DNA of 64,000 nt from Haemonchus contortus (taxonomy: Eukaryota > Nematoda > Chromadorea > Rhabditida > Trichostrongylidae), in the NCBI GenBank assembly GCA_000469685.2, contig LS997565.1:47172810-47236809 (forward strand). The letters run 5' to 3'. The position numbers and the translations under genes are program-made. Position 1 is the first letter of the stretch. Each line of letters opens with the position of its first letter. Below the pieces are notes generated by a model. The model saw only the letters and a list, made by a program, of their open reading frames with translations. It searched no databases and was not told the origin of the DNA. Of the stretch, positions 39,151 to 49,800 are shown piece after piece.

Positions 39151-39511
39151 AAAGTGAAGCCGGAGGAAAGGAAACCTCGGTTCTCCTATGCAAATATGAA
39201 ATTGAGCTTTTGGAAGCCTTTTGGGAAACCTTCTATTATTAGGCATAAAATATGTAACTCCAGCACAGTTCCATGAGGAAGATCTGCAGGCAAAGCTAAC
39301 TGTCAGGAGTTTTTCAGAGAATTATTCATAACTGGCTCGCAACACTAATAACCATTGTGAGAGCCTTGCTGATGCATCCCAATCAAAAAAGCTATGGTTC
39401 CTAAAAAGGTAGAAAATTGATTCCCGTGAGAGTTGCTTTGCAAAAATTATGACGACAGTTTATTGCTTTCTTGAACTCTTCACGAGGTTTGTAAGTATTC
39501 TTCATTAGGCT

Positions 39512-39539
39512 GACGTTTCGGCGGAATCGCCTTCTTCAG
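39512..39539 (-). ncRNA. hammerhead-like ribozyme core of Penelope-like element
   Basis: Read on the minus strand: CUGAAGA, a GGCG-AUUC-CGCC hairpin, then GAAAC and GUC. Flanking AGGCU and AGCCU can pair as stem I. This fits the hammerhead core (CUGANGA, stem II, GAAA, NUH) with almost no stem III, as described for Penelope-like elements. Whether it cleaves is not known. Confidence 0.5.
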
Positions 39540-39723
39540 AGCCTGAAAGGATCATAACAATTTGTGATTATCCGATCAAACGTCTCCGCCAACCCACTAA
39601 GTTCGAGACCCCCAGGGCACGCAGGTGGTTGAAAGGAGAACCACTCACCGTAACTTCGTGGATTCTTCAAAACCACCCAACTAGTGGCACCAACCGACCA
39701 GTGTCAGCGGGGGTACGTCCTCA

Positions 39724-40224
39724 TTAAAGTCTGTAAGGGAAGGCCAATCTTATATGAGGCCGTAGCTCCCGCTTGATTGCGAGACATTCTTCCCTACGAT
39801 TCATTTTGGGATCGGTGACCTGTATCCAAAATGCCTCGAGGGTTTTACGCGCGCACACTTGCGACTCCTGTGCTACGACCTCCACGATGACCTCAAAATC
39901 GCCTCCGTTATGCTTCTGTATTCGATGGCTCCCCAAGGCAGTAGACTTTTTCAATCGTCTCATGCCATCTATGTGCTCTTTAACCCTCACCTGAAGTGGT
40001 CTTGCCGTTTCTCCGATATACTCGTCACCACAAGCCCGGCAAGTTATTTTGTAGACCACTCCAGACATGTTACAATCACCTTCCCATCCAGCTGGACAAA
40101 CCACACAGTTTGAGGTTGTACATAGGCGATCGTATAGCCTGTTACGAATCAGGCGCTTCTTTAGACTGAGGGTGGTACGTTTACAATGGCTACTAAATTT
40201 TCCAAACCAGATCTCTTTAGACAC
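39724..40224 (-). pseudogene. GIY-YIG endonuclease domain of Penelope-like element
   Basis: 166-codon open frame. After a Cys-containing linker (NCVVCPAG) comes the GIY-YIG core, here VVYKITCRACGDEYIGET, then RPLQVRVKEH with the conserved Arg, and a downstream EAFWI helix with the catalytic-type Glu. This domain nicks DNA for target-primed reverse transcription. It overlaps the RT frame by 64 nt, whereas intact elements have one continuous frame, so the Met at its start is incidental. Confidence 0.85.
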
Positions 40225-41540
40225 TTTCTAATGGAGGCGCTGACCTCATCAGAAATAAATGGTAGTACAAAAGGAGTCTTGCCTTCAATCGAGGTACTAC
40301 CATGTCTGAGAATCACACCACTAGAAGAAGCTCTACGTGTAGTTGGAAAATTGTAGTAGCCATTCGACCGAGCTATATCGCGTGCCATTTTAAGCGACTC
40401 CTTTCGCTCTTCCTCCCCAGTGCAGACCTTCCTAGCGGTGCGGAACATATTTCTAACGACCGCTCGTTTTGCGTAGAAAGGATGAGCTGAGTGATAATGG
40501 ACAATGATGTTCTTATTGCTAGGCTTTCTGTACCACTTCGTAACAATCATATCACCCTGTAGCCTCACTTGAACGTTTAAGAAAGGAAGCCAATTCCCGG
40601 TCGGTTTTTTTCGTGTTAACTTAATGTGCTCTGATTGTGAATTGAGCAGGCCAAAACACACATCTACTTCTTCCTGTGTCGCACAGACTATGAAGCAGTC
40701 GTCGATATACCTGCAGTAAAGTAAGGGCAGATATTTCAGTACAGGCGCTTCAATCTTGGCCATAAATGATATGGACTAGAGACATGGTATTTCGCACAGA
40801 CTAGAGGCTTGGCCATGGGGCGCCAATCGCTGCCCCATGGCCAAGCCTCTAGTCTGTGCAAAATACCTTCCCGACCACTTGAAAATGTTCTTGTGAAGAC
40901 ACTCCTTCACAAATGTCATCAGTTGGGATATAGACAGCCCTCGCATACCAATTTCGTTCTGGTGCTGACTAAGAAGCTTGAATACGGCTTCGATAGCAGG
41001 CCCATTGCTGGCATTTGTATAGAGAGCTTCTACATCGAAGGATTCCATAACGCACGAACCACTGGGGTGCAGTGCGAAAAGGCGATTGTTAGTGAGGTGG
41101 GAAGGAATGAAGTTAAGGAGCTGCACTAGAATGGTATTAAGAAACCATGCGATTCGGTCAGTAGGACCACCCACGCAGCTTTTTATAGGACGGACTTTCA
41201 CGGAAGTGGGATTGATTGAAGCAAGGTCGTCTGCATCTAAGAACTTGTGCGCCTTTATGAGCAGATACAGGACTGGACAACAAGGCGACTCAAGTTTGAG
41301 CCGTGTTATTAAGGTTGAACTCAGCCCTGCGGACCGTGCTACTGAACCCACATCCGGTTAAGTCCACGCAACTGCGTTCTGAGCTCTTCAAGAGAAGCTG
41401 GGCGATAGAGAGATGTGTCTCCCAGATGGTGTTCTGTTATTTCACAGTCGAGTTGTCTGGGGATCACCACAAACTCTCCTCCTTTATCACTGACGGATAA
41501 CCTTATGATTCGAGACTTTATCAGCTCTCGAAATTCATAA
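40161..41540 (-). pseudogene. Penelope-type reverse transcriptase, broken
   Basis: Pieces in order on the minus strand: 41540-41356 (no start, DKGGEFVVIP), 41351-40776 with VKVRPIKS, motif A SFDVEALYTN and motif B GLAMGQRLAP, and 40763-40161 with motif C YCRYIDDCFIV and LPFLNVQV. Frames change at about 41350, at the palindrome at 40786-40867, and near 40165 just before the endonuclease. The YIDD catalytic pair and the motif A Asp are still present, but the polyprotein is not translatable. Confidence 0.88.
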
Positions 41541-41849
41541 TACCACGTGCTTGCTCCCTTGAAATTTCCGGGTTTTTGCTGGCGACGTGTTCAAGGTGCA
41601 GAGTAGGTTTCGAAAGCAAAACACCACATCCAATATTTTATTTTGATCTTTGTTGGCTTACATATTGCTTCATACTATACTGTTGACCATAATTTTTATT
41701 TGAAGGCGGGAGGAACGATTCTTCAAAAAGTATGCCATTAATCTGTTCGGATAAAAAGTAACTGATATAAAAGAATTCTCCTGTGATTAGAGCTTCACCG
41801 ATAGAATATTACAAGATTCATGAGATTATCGAGATGAAAATGCTGTAGC

Positions 41850-44076
41850 TATGTGAAAGAAAAGTGAACGACTATAATTGAAGTGTTTCCCCAATTCAAC
41901 AATTGCCTGAACATCAGAAGATCAGTTGATGTTCAAATCCAGAAACTTCCTACAGCCAAACGTAAATTGATAAACGAAATCAAGGGCAAAACAACGCAAA
42001 AACGTGAGCAAATGTTGATAACCCAAGTCCGACCCTCAATGAATCTCGGCCTTTTCTTTACAAATGAGAATTAAGTTTCGAGGCTGAGCAGATTTCAGCT
42101 GGAATTAAGTTTTATATTGTTTTCTTCATCCGGCTTATGTCCCAAGGCATTTACCTTCTTCGGGGCCTGGATACAAAAGCCGCTCGAGGAACGATTCGAT
42201 TCAGCACTGTCAACCTACAGAGGAACTTCAAAGGGGGTAATCTACAGCTGCGAATCACCGAAACGTAAGCCGAATTAAGTAGTGTTAAAGTCTCGGTTGC
42301 ACCGCTCAGAAAACTAGTTCACAGATGTGAATAGCACCGCCTGGGAAAAAAGCAGCTCGATCAAGAAATCGAAAAGCAATTGTTCTACTCAGCTGAAGCC
42401 ATCTAACACTTTTACTGAGCACGGTACAATCTCTATCCCACATTCTATCCGGTTTTGGACACAGCCCAAAAATCAGCGAATAATGTCAGAATAAGTAGTT
42501 CTACTGAAATCACTGTTACCGTAGACACTACAATGGAGCGAGCAGTTTTACTACGGCTTTCGAAAAAGTAAAGGCTACAATTAATTGTCCTGGCAAAAAT
42601 TTGTACCGCAGACAATTTGTCTAGTTACATTCAATCCAAGTGATCACAAAAGATTATTAGACCATTTTATGCATTAAGCAGCTTACGTGTTCTCATGTAG
42701 GCTGAAGTTATCGAGAGAACTGTGTACTTGCCATTTCGAATGGTCGACCATGCCATAGCTGTTTGAGCTTCGAGGGCTCTCTATGAAGAACCTTTTCGAC
42801 AGTATCACATAATTTTTCAGGATGAGTGAAGTTTGGCAAGTGGAGCACCTCACACAACGATGGAACAGAGATCGAATCAAGGTTTGATACTTGCCCAGGC
42901 GGATCATATCTTCTATTCTTCCTGGTTGTCTAGTGGGTAATAGACGACAGACGAGTCTAGGAGGATAACAACACTGACATGTACATCGCTGACCACCCCA
43001 AATCACTGTATACATACATAGGTCTCATGAGCGTTCAGGACACCGGTACGATCCTAAATGTGAGTCGGGTGCGGGAACCATCACGAATAAAAGTGATTGA
43101 TGTCAATGACTTTATAACCGAAGGGTAATAAAATCCTTTAGACCGATAGCTTTGGGCTTGTTCTCGAAAACACTTCATTTATCTGTCCTTTTAAAGCAAG
43201 AAATCTAGCACTGTGAAGTATTCATCAATACCGTTGTTGCAGCTTTTCCGTATTGCGTTTTGGATGGCAACGAGATTTTTACAAGCTTCCGATGTATAAG
43301 AAATTTGGAATCATGGAAAAGGCGAGGCTGTCTACAAATCTTTAATTCCTTTACTGTTGCCAAATTTCGAGTTAACAGAGCTTTTTAGTTCTCCTATCTC
43401 GATCACATGTCTAAGGGACTTCAGAGCTTATTTTCAAGCCCTTTCAGGACTGTGTATGAAAGACAGGTGTATAGATCCGCAAACAAGCCCATATAGGTCA
43501 GGCGAGTTTCAAACATTGTCGTTGGAGATAAGGTCTACTTGCTGGTGAGCTATGTAGGTGCATACCTTCCGTCAGCACGCACAATAGAAAATAAAAGTGA
43601 TTCCCGGATCATGTACTTTCACCGTAAGTTTCTTAGCAACGGACCAATGGATAATAGAGAGGGGTTCCGATCAATGCGTTGGAATTTATATGCTAGTTTG
43701 AACGAATTCTGGCTCTTCTGGCTTATCCGTTCGAATGGATATGATTGGTTTGATGATTCTGAGCTACTGAGGAAAATACGGCCGGTAACCGATTAGCGCG
43801 AAACAACACCTTTCCCAACCTCCGGAACATATCTTACTTTTTACAAGTTGGTTGTTGATGAGTGAAAAAGGGAGAGAACAACTGGGGACTTGTAGATGAT
43901 GCCAATATCGGGGAATGACCACTCCGTTATCATATCTCGTTTACAGGCAACGAAACAAAATCACAACTCGGGTTACTTCGGCGAAACAGGGTGTCGCCTT
44001 CTCTCTTCCCGAACGAGTTTCCGTCAACGATAGTTATTTAAATCCCCATATATCCGTGTCTCTCTTCATTATCGCA
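41850..44076 (+). other. upstream region of secreted gene E; other copy of the duplication
   Basis: No gene recognised. Collinear in patches with 22680-24000. Holds a decayed SINE at 42900-43075. The last 150 bp probably include the promoter of gene E; no TATA box or operator is claimed. Confidence 0.5.
42900..43075 (+). mobile_element. tRNA-derived SINE, decayed
   Basis: Body recognisable from GACGAGTCTAGGAGGATAAC onward; head mutated. Confidence 0.55.
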
Positions 44077-46505
44077 ATGCTCCGTAATGCTTTAATACTC
44101 TGCTTGTTCGCTGGCGTATTCGCTGAGTCAGTACATTGGCGTAAGTCTTACTCCTTCTGTCTAACACCTGTACCACCTGCAGTCCGGTTGATCATTGCCC
44201 TGTTTGATGGAGTTTTCTGATGCAGTTTAGCCAATGCAGCCAATGCAGTTTAAATGGGCCCTAATTGTTTGAGGAGCACAAGCGTTTCACTTATTCTTCT
44301 TAGAGTTCTCGTAATGTTCGATCAGTGCACTGACAGATGTCTAAGAGTTCTTACGTTGTTAAAAGTCTGATGGTCTGACTTTTCCACGAGAGCTCTCGGG
44401 TAGTCACTTAATTCCAACAATCCCCATGAAGCGAATCTTTTTTTGACATCAAACTGCTTTCCGGAGCTTCCATTGCGACGAGAGTACAGATTCCTCGGAA
44501 ATGACTTCCATGAGTTGGTTCAGGCTACCGAAAGTTCATAACGAATGGCTTGTGAAGCGACCACCACATGACAGTATTCCATCCTGAGTATCCCATAAAA
44601 CTCATATATGTTCTTTTAAGAATGGCGAGAATTGATCTGCAAAACTAAGGACGAGAAGAACAATAAGGAAGCTTCGGATTGTGAAGTACTACTCAAGGAG
44701 AGCGAAAATGATCAGAATGGAAGAAAAGTGCCTTTGAACACTTGTTTCGATGTAAGTGAATTCACTACAAATTTTATAATCTTTTTGTTTCTTTAACCTT
44801 CTTTGAATTCCATTCGGTCTTACGGTAACCGATACCTTTTGTTCCTTACACGATTGTAGCTAAGCTTTGTAAAAGGCCATTCCAGGAATAATACTTTGTG
44901 TGACACTACATTTTCTATTGCTTTCAAAATCATTTTGCCACTATAAGCCCTTCAGATTATCTAAGGTGGTCAGACTACATCTCACTCATAGTCTTCGCTT
45001 GGCCAACCGAGCCTTTACATCCCTCCGGGGTAGGTAGATTAATTCCAGACAAAAGCATTAGACTAAACATCGCCAGGCCACCGCAAGTAGTTGTGTAAGC
45101 CTTAGACGCTTCCAAATGCCACTACGATTTCAAATAGGAGATAAGTTGGGAAGCGTACTCCGAAACAAGATTGCTTAACACCAGAACCTTTATCCTTCAT
45201 CCCTGAACGTCTCAAAAAGACTTTTCTCTCCTGAATAACACCCTCGAGGTTGTTAGGCGAGGGCATATTTAGCGTGGGATGAGTTTTTAGAAAGATATCG
45301 TGAATCCAATCATGAATGCTGAGTGCTTAATTGAAAAAGACATAGGAGTCTTTGAAAGTTCCCTGGTAAGAAAGCACCGAAAATTGCAAATCAAAGGCTC
45401 ATGTTCACTCTCCCTCGCCTCTACGACGACATTGCTTCTATTCGGAGGCTAGTGAACGTTTTTTTTCCGGGGAATGAATTCAAAAGTGGTGTTTTAGGTA
45501 GATTTTCCTAACACAGCTTCCCTAGATCGTGTCCACTGATAGTAGATGATCGATTCCAGGATACATGTATTACAACTGAACATCATGCTTTATCTATAGC
45601 CGTGATTACTTTATCGTACCCACAAATGAACAGCCCTTTTTCAATGGCGAAAGCAATTGTTCTTATGACAAAACTTATCTACTTTCGTGATGGGAGGGCT
45701 ATGAGATTGTTTTCACTGCCGACATTTTTTAGGGCTTGAAAGAAACCTGTGGGAAGTTCGAATATGAGCCCAGATAGGACCGCCTTAAAGAAAATCTGTC
45801 TTTTCCCTTCATCTATCTGCAGAGTAAATTATTGGCATTAGCTCTTGTCTGAAGCACTATGATCCGGTTACTAGATGTTTCAAGCGATGTCTTGTTTTCC
45901 CTCAAAACCCGAATAATACGTTTAGGAAGACTCCAATGGGCAACCCCGTCACTATTGCAACATTCTCTGTCCCGGAGCCGCAACTGCATACCGTATCACA
46001 AGATATCCTCAGAACCACAGGTAAGAGTTTCTGAGTTTCAGGGATTCCTACAAACGAGTGAAATTGATATTCTGACTCTTTACAGAGACTGCTTTACACA
46101 TCTGACTTATCGTCTTGAGAAACGCGGAGAGAACTTCTTGATGTGGAGAGAGGGGAAGTGAGTTGATATCAGACAAGAACTTCATTACCGATTGCGGATT
46201 GAACCAGAGATTTTTCTCGAAAACGTTGACATCAAAATAACTAGAAGTCAAAGTTGTTCTCTTTCTTGGAAACTGAAAATGAAGGGACAAATCCTACAAC
46301 AGTTTCAGTATGGTGACCCAATACAAAGGAATAACTTTTGCGAAATATCTATTGAGAACACTGAATTTCTGCCACCTGAACCCTTGATTTCAGGTGCCGT
46401 ACAACAGACATCCAGTTCACAATTCGTTGTGAATTTTCATCTGCTCGTGCTGATTTCATGAGCGATGGCGAACTGTTTGCCAACGCGAGAAATGTTCTAT
46501 CATGA
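44077..46505 (+). CDS. secreted eight-cysteine protein, paralogue E (5 exons)
   Basis: I do not recognise the family. Exons 44077-44140, 44621-44751, 45926-46020, 46086-46157 and 46394-46505 join in phase to 157 aa. Residues 1-17 form a signal peptide (hydrophobic ILCLFAGVFA). The mature part has eight Cys at 28, 42, 63, 76, 80, 99, 122 and 133; spacing and several blocks match gene F: HWQWR, PR.YCN.LCPGA, CF.H.TY..EKRG..F, MWR.GKCR and F.IRCEF. The mature protein is small, charged and has no membrane segment, so secretion is inferred. Exon 2 uses a TTTTAAG acceptor rather than CAG. AATAAA at 46531-46536 is 26 nt after the stop. It is divergently arranged with receptor C upstream and converges on receptor D. 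Exon structure is supported mainly by the paralogue: every junction has the same phase in both copies. Confidence 0.82.
45000..45200 (+). mobile_element. tRNA-derived SINE, head lost
   Basis: Body from GGCCAACCGAGCCTTTACAT to a TTTATCCTTCATCC tail. In intron 2 of gene E. Confidence 0.65.
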
Positions 46506-46530
46506 GTGTATGCTAAGAATTTCTATTAGT

Positions 46531-46536
46531 AATAAA
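46531..46536 (+). terminator. polyadenylation signal of gene E
   Basis: AATAAA 26 nt after the TGA of gene E. A second AATAAA is at 46716. Confidence 0.6.
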
Positions 46537-46733
46537 ATATTTCTGCCAGGTTCAGTTTCGAACAGCGAAATTCTATTGGTTTACATGTACTCAAGGTTCC
46601 TTAGAATTGCGGTCTACTATATGTACAAACGTTATAGCGGCTTCTGGCCAGACAAGTGTTCCGAAGCTTTGTCATGCCGTAGCGGATAAGAAATTGCCGA
46701 ATCACGATGAGTGAAAATAAAATGTTCGTTCAC

Positions 46734-46739
46734 TTTATT
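46734..46739 (-). terminator. polyadenylation signal of receptor D
   Basis: AATAAA on the minus strand, about 95 nt after the predicted stop of srx gene D. Confidence 0.55.
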
Positions 46740-46834
46740 GAAAATATAATCCATACAAACCGGCGAATGCTTCTCTCAGCTCCTAAAAACCTTCTTCTGA
46801 CCTCTTCACAGCGACGATTGCCTTCTGAAGCTCT

Positions 46835-49800
46835 TCAAAACACTGTCTGCGGTGCTCCTGAAAATTGGTAAGCTCTGCCTCAGACCAGTATCCTTCAACC
46901 AAAAAGATGGCTGGTATAGAAAGCAACTGGGACTCACGTGACACTTGGTTCTTGAAACTAGGACGGAGGTCGCGACTGTATATGATCGTTATTAATCTGA
47001 AGAGATTTTTCACGAATTATAATTCGAAAAAGTGCCTATTCAATTCCACAGAAACACCCATTGTCTCTTGCCTTCTCCGAAAATCGCATTAAATTTCCGG
47101 AACTCAATTGCGTTGATAAATAGTTTTTGTAAAATAAAAACAGCGGCAGAAAGTTTATTGAGAAAGCCTATTCGAAAAAAGTCCAATGTTTTTGCTGCGC
47201 TGCAGAAAAATCTGCACTCACAAAAACTCACTCACCCATCTGCCGTCAAGACAGACACCCAATTCACGGGGCCAAATAGGAACTTGACCCATCGACTAGT
47301 GAAATAATATGGCAGGAAATAATACACTATAATTCCTACTGCGAAAAGTAGAGCTCGTGAAGATGCCTGTAAAATTCGTTCGAGTACTGATTTAATTTAA
47401 TAGTTTGTGATTAGACCCAGAAGTATTGTCAGTGAAAGCTGGCGAAAATTTGGAAAATTGTGGCTTTGCACAAAACCTGGACACGCAGAAATGTTTAATA
47501 AAGACGATACCTGCTTTAAAAAGTTTACTTCATCATTTTTTCTTCTTGAGCTCCAGTACTTGCTGAGATGACAGCTTCCAAACTGAAAAATTGTCTTGTA
47601 GGGTCACAACAGAAGTTCTATTCAGCTTGACAGTTCAGTAGGTTGATAACAAATTCGTCGGCTATCGTTTCAGCGAAATCGCCATCTTCGGAGCATTCCA
47701 AACCAGCCCACAGGGACGACTGTAGACCGCATTTCAGGCTAATCGGAGTTCTTATAGGGTTGTTAACCGAGAATAACAACACTACCATTACTTGGCCATC
47801 TGCACATATGGGATTGCCGTGGCTTTTTTTGTTTTTCTTGAAATATAGTGATTCCTATAATCGATTCTACTCTTATGACCCATTTTGAAAAGCTGATATT
47901 ATTTCTGAATTGAAATGCATCGATTCATGAAAAGCACCAAAAGAGTGAAGAAAAGGACAATGGGTCTATTTTATCATAACCTGCTGGATAGCGTGGATGT
48001 AAGGTTCCTCCATGAGCATTCCGAGTAGCTTAGAACCCATGGGATTTCGTACAACAGCTCTCATTTACACCCTTGATCAAAGCAGTGAAAAAATTGTGAA
48101 TTAGATCTCAGTGGTTATCTCAATTATCAAGAGGTTAGGGCGGATGCGGTACAGTGGCCAGTGGCTCACTTCACACTCGTATGGTCACGGTTCGAAACCC
48201 GGATCGGTATCCGAAAGTTCAAAAGTGTGGGCTGATCCTTCCGACGAGATTGATCAACACTCCAAGATTTATCTTTTCTCCTTTACTCTCAGCGTTGTTT
48301 TAACACTATTTTAACACTCACTTCTTTGTTATACACCCGGACTCGGTAGATAGCTGCAAAATCCAAAAATGCAATAATAAGAGTGCTCGTTCCAAATGCT
48401 TCAACATTTGTTGGGAAAGGGATCGTTTGACATGCGTCTCTATATGCAAATCCGAATCTCCAATAATCGTCAAAATACTCAAAACGACAACTTCCTGAAA
48501 TGGATGGATTACTAGGTCTTCAAAAAAATACGCAGTGAAATTGAATTTTATGAAGTTGTTATCTCATACTACCAAGTGTGACGAATCTAGGCGATAAAAC
48601 GTGAATCACTACGTATCATATGGTATGCGCTTTATTTTTATAAAAGTGAATGATTAGATATTTTGTGTAACTACCCAAAAATTTTTTTCCTCCGTCTACG
48701 CTTAGCTTTGACTTTGGTAATGAGGTACCTCGTCATATCAATCAATTCCCCTTTAAGTTGTGTGCTTTGCACGATTCCATAGGATGCACGGCAGTGGGTG
48801 CCATGTAGACCTGACGGAAAAGGTATCGTCGGCAGCTCTGTAGTCCGACAAGGAACGAGAAGAATCGTCAACAGGCAAGTCGAATCGGATCTACTTTGGG
48901 TTCACTGCCAGTTTTCCGGATTGGTCCTCCTTCAGTGTCACTGTTATCGGTGGCCCTCCACCTGTTGCCTAATTTTTCATTCTCCCTTACTTCAGATCTT
49001 CCCAGTCTTGCCCTTGCTATATAATGTCTTAACTCCACATAACTGGACGACCAGCGAGGTTAGTCGAGGGGAAGTCCAAGATGTGTTGGAACCTCAAAAG
49101 CTCTGATCGTAACAAAGCCTGTGTAGTACTGTAACGTAACGATTCGCAGCAGTCTAAGCTGACGATTCTCATTGATATCCTGATGAGAACAACGACGACG
49201 ACGCTCTTCCCGAGTGTGGAGGAAGAACTATTATATCTTTAGCACATAAAAGATCTACTCGGAAAAAGGTAAATCATTTCTCCGCCGCTTTGCCCATGCA
49301 ATTCTAGAGCAGACTATCGTCTTCTATCCTCCATTCTTCGTGGAACAGGAAGAGTAGCTTCCCCTGCATCCCCTTTGATACACCTTCACATCACTGAGAA
49401 TATAGCATTTTTTATATCCTGTATTGCCCTTCGTTTTTCGACCAAAATCAGTCACACTTATGTTTGCAACCTCAATAAAAATAAAGGATTAATGGAATGA
49501 AAAAGGGATGATTGCTCACCAAGTAAATAAAGAAAAAGTATTGGGAACACGGAAATCAAGCACATCAAGATAATGACAATTGTTGTTGCTTTTTGCCTGA
49601 AATGAAGCGATTATATGATCGTATCTCCGGTAAACTTGTTATAAGAGGGTATGACAAGTATAAACGCTTTGAAAGGGCTCGAGGTAAAGATGGAGGGCCA
49701 GTCGGATCAAAGTTGCATTCCAGAAGGTCTCAATAAGACTGCGAAAGGATAGCACAACAGTTTCTTTTCTTTGCTGAAGGTAAGCAGCGAAGGCCCTCGC

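Larger units (their letters stand above)
35919..39499. other. long intergenic stretch upstream of receptor C
   Basis: Contains the GC-rich foldback (36724-36990) and a truncated SINE (39005-39150). The rest, including 37000-38990, shows no coding pattern or known repeat that I can recognise. Confidence 0.4.
39500..41560 (-). mobile_element. Penelope-like retroelement, degenerate
   Basis: Single minus-strand element with reverse transcriptase then GIY-YIG endonuclease, the order specific to Penelope-like elements. N-terminal part at about 41540-41356 reads DKGGEFVVIPRQL then LYRPASLEELRTQLRGLN in one frame. RT and endonuclease follow in broken frames. Downstream of the endonuclease, at 39512-39539, a hammerhead-like motif marks the 3' region. 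I see no intact pLTR pair or target duplication, so boundaries are approximate. Confidence 0.85.

Noticed and set aside
39773..41361. Plus-strand open frames over the Penelope-like element
   Set aside because: They are antisense to clearly recognisable RT and GIY-YIG sequence and have no features of their own.
45859..46161. Longer frame across exon 3 of gene E in another phase
   Set aside because: The corresponding frame in gene F has a stop and its protein is not conserved, while the chosen frame is conserved and in phase with exon 2.
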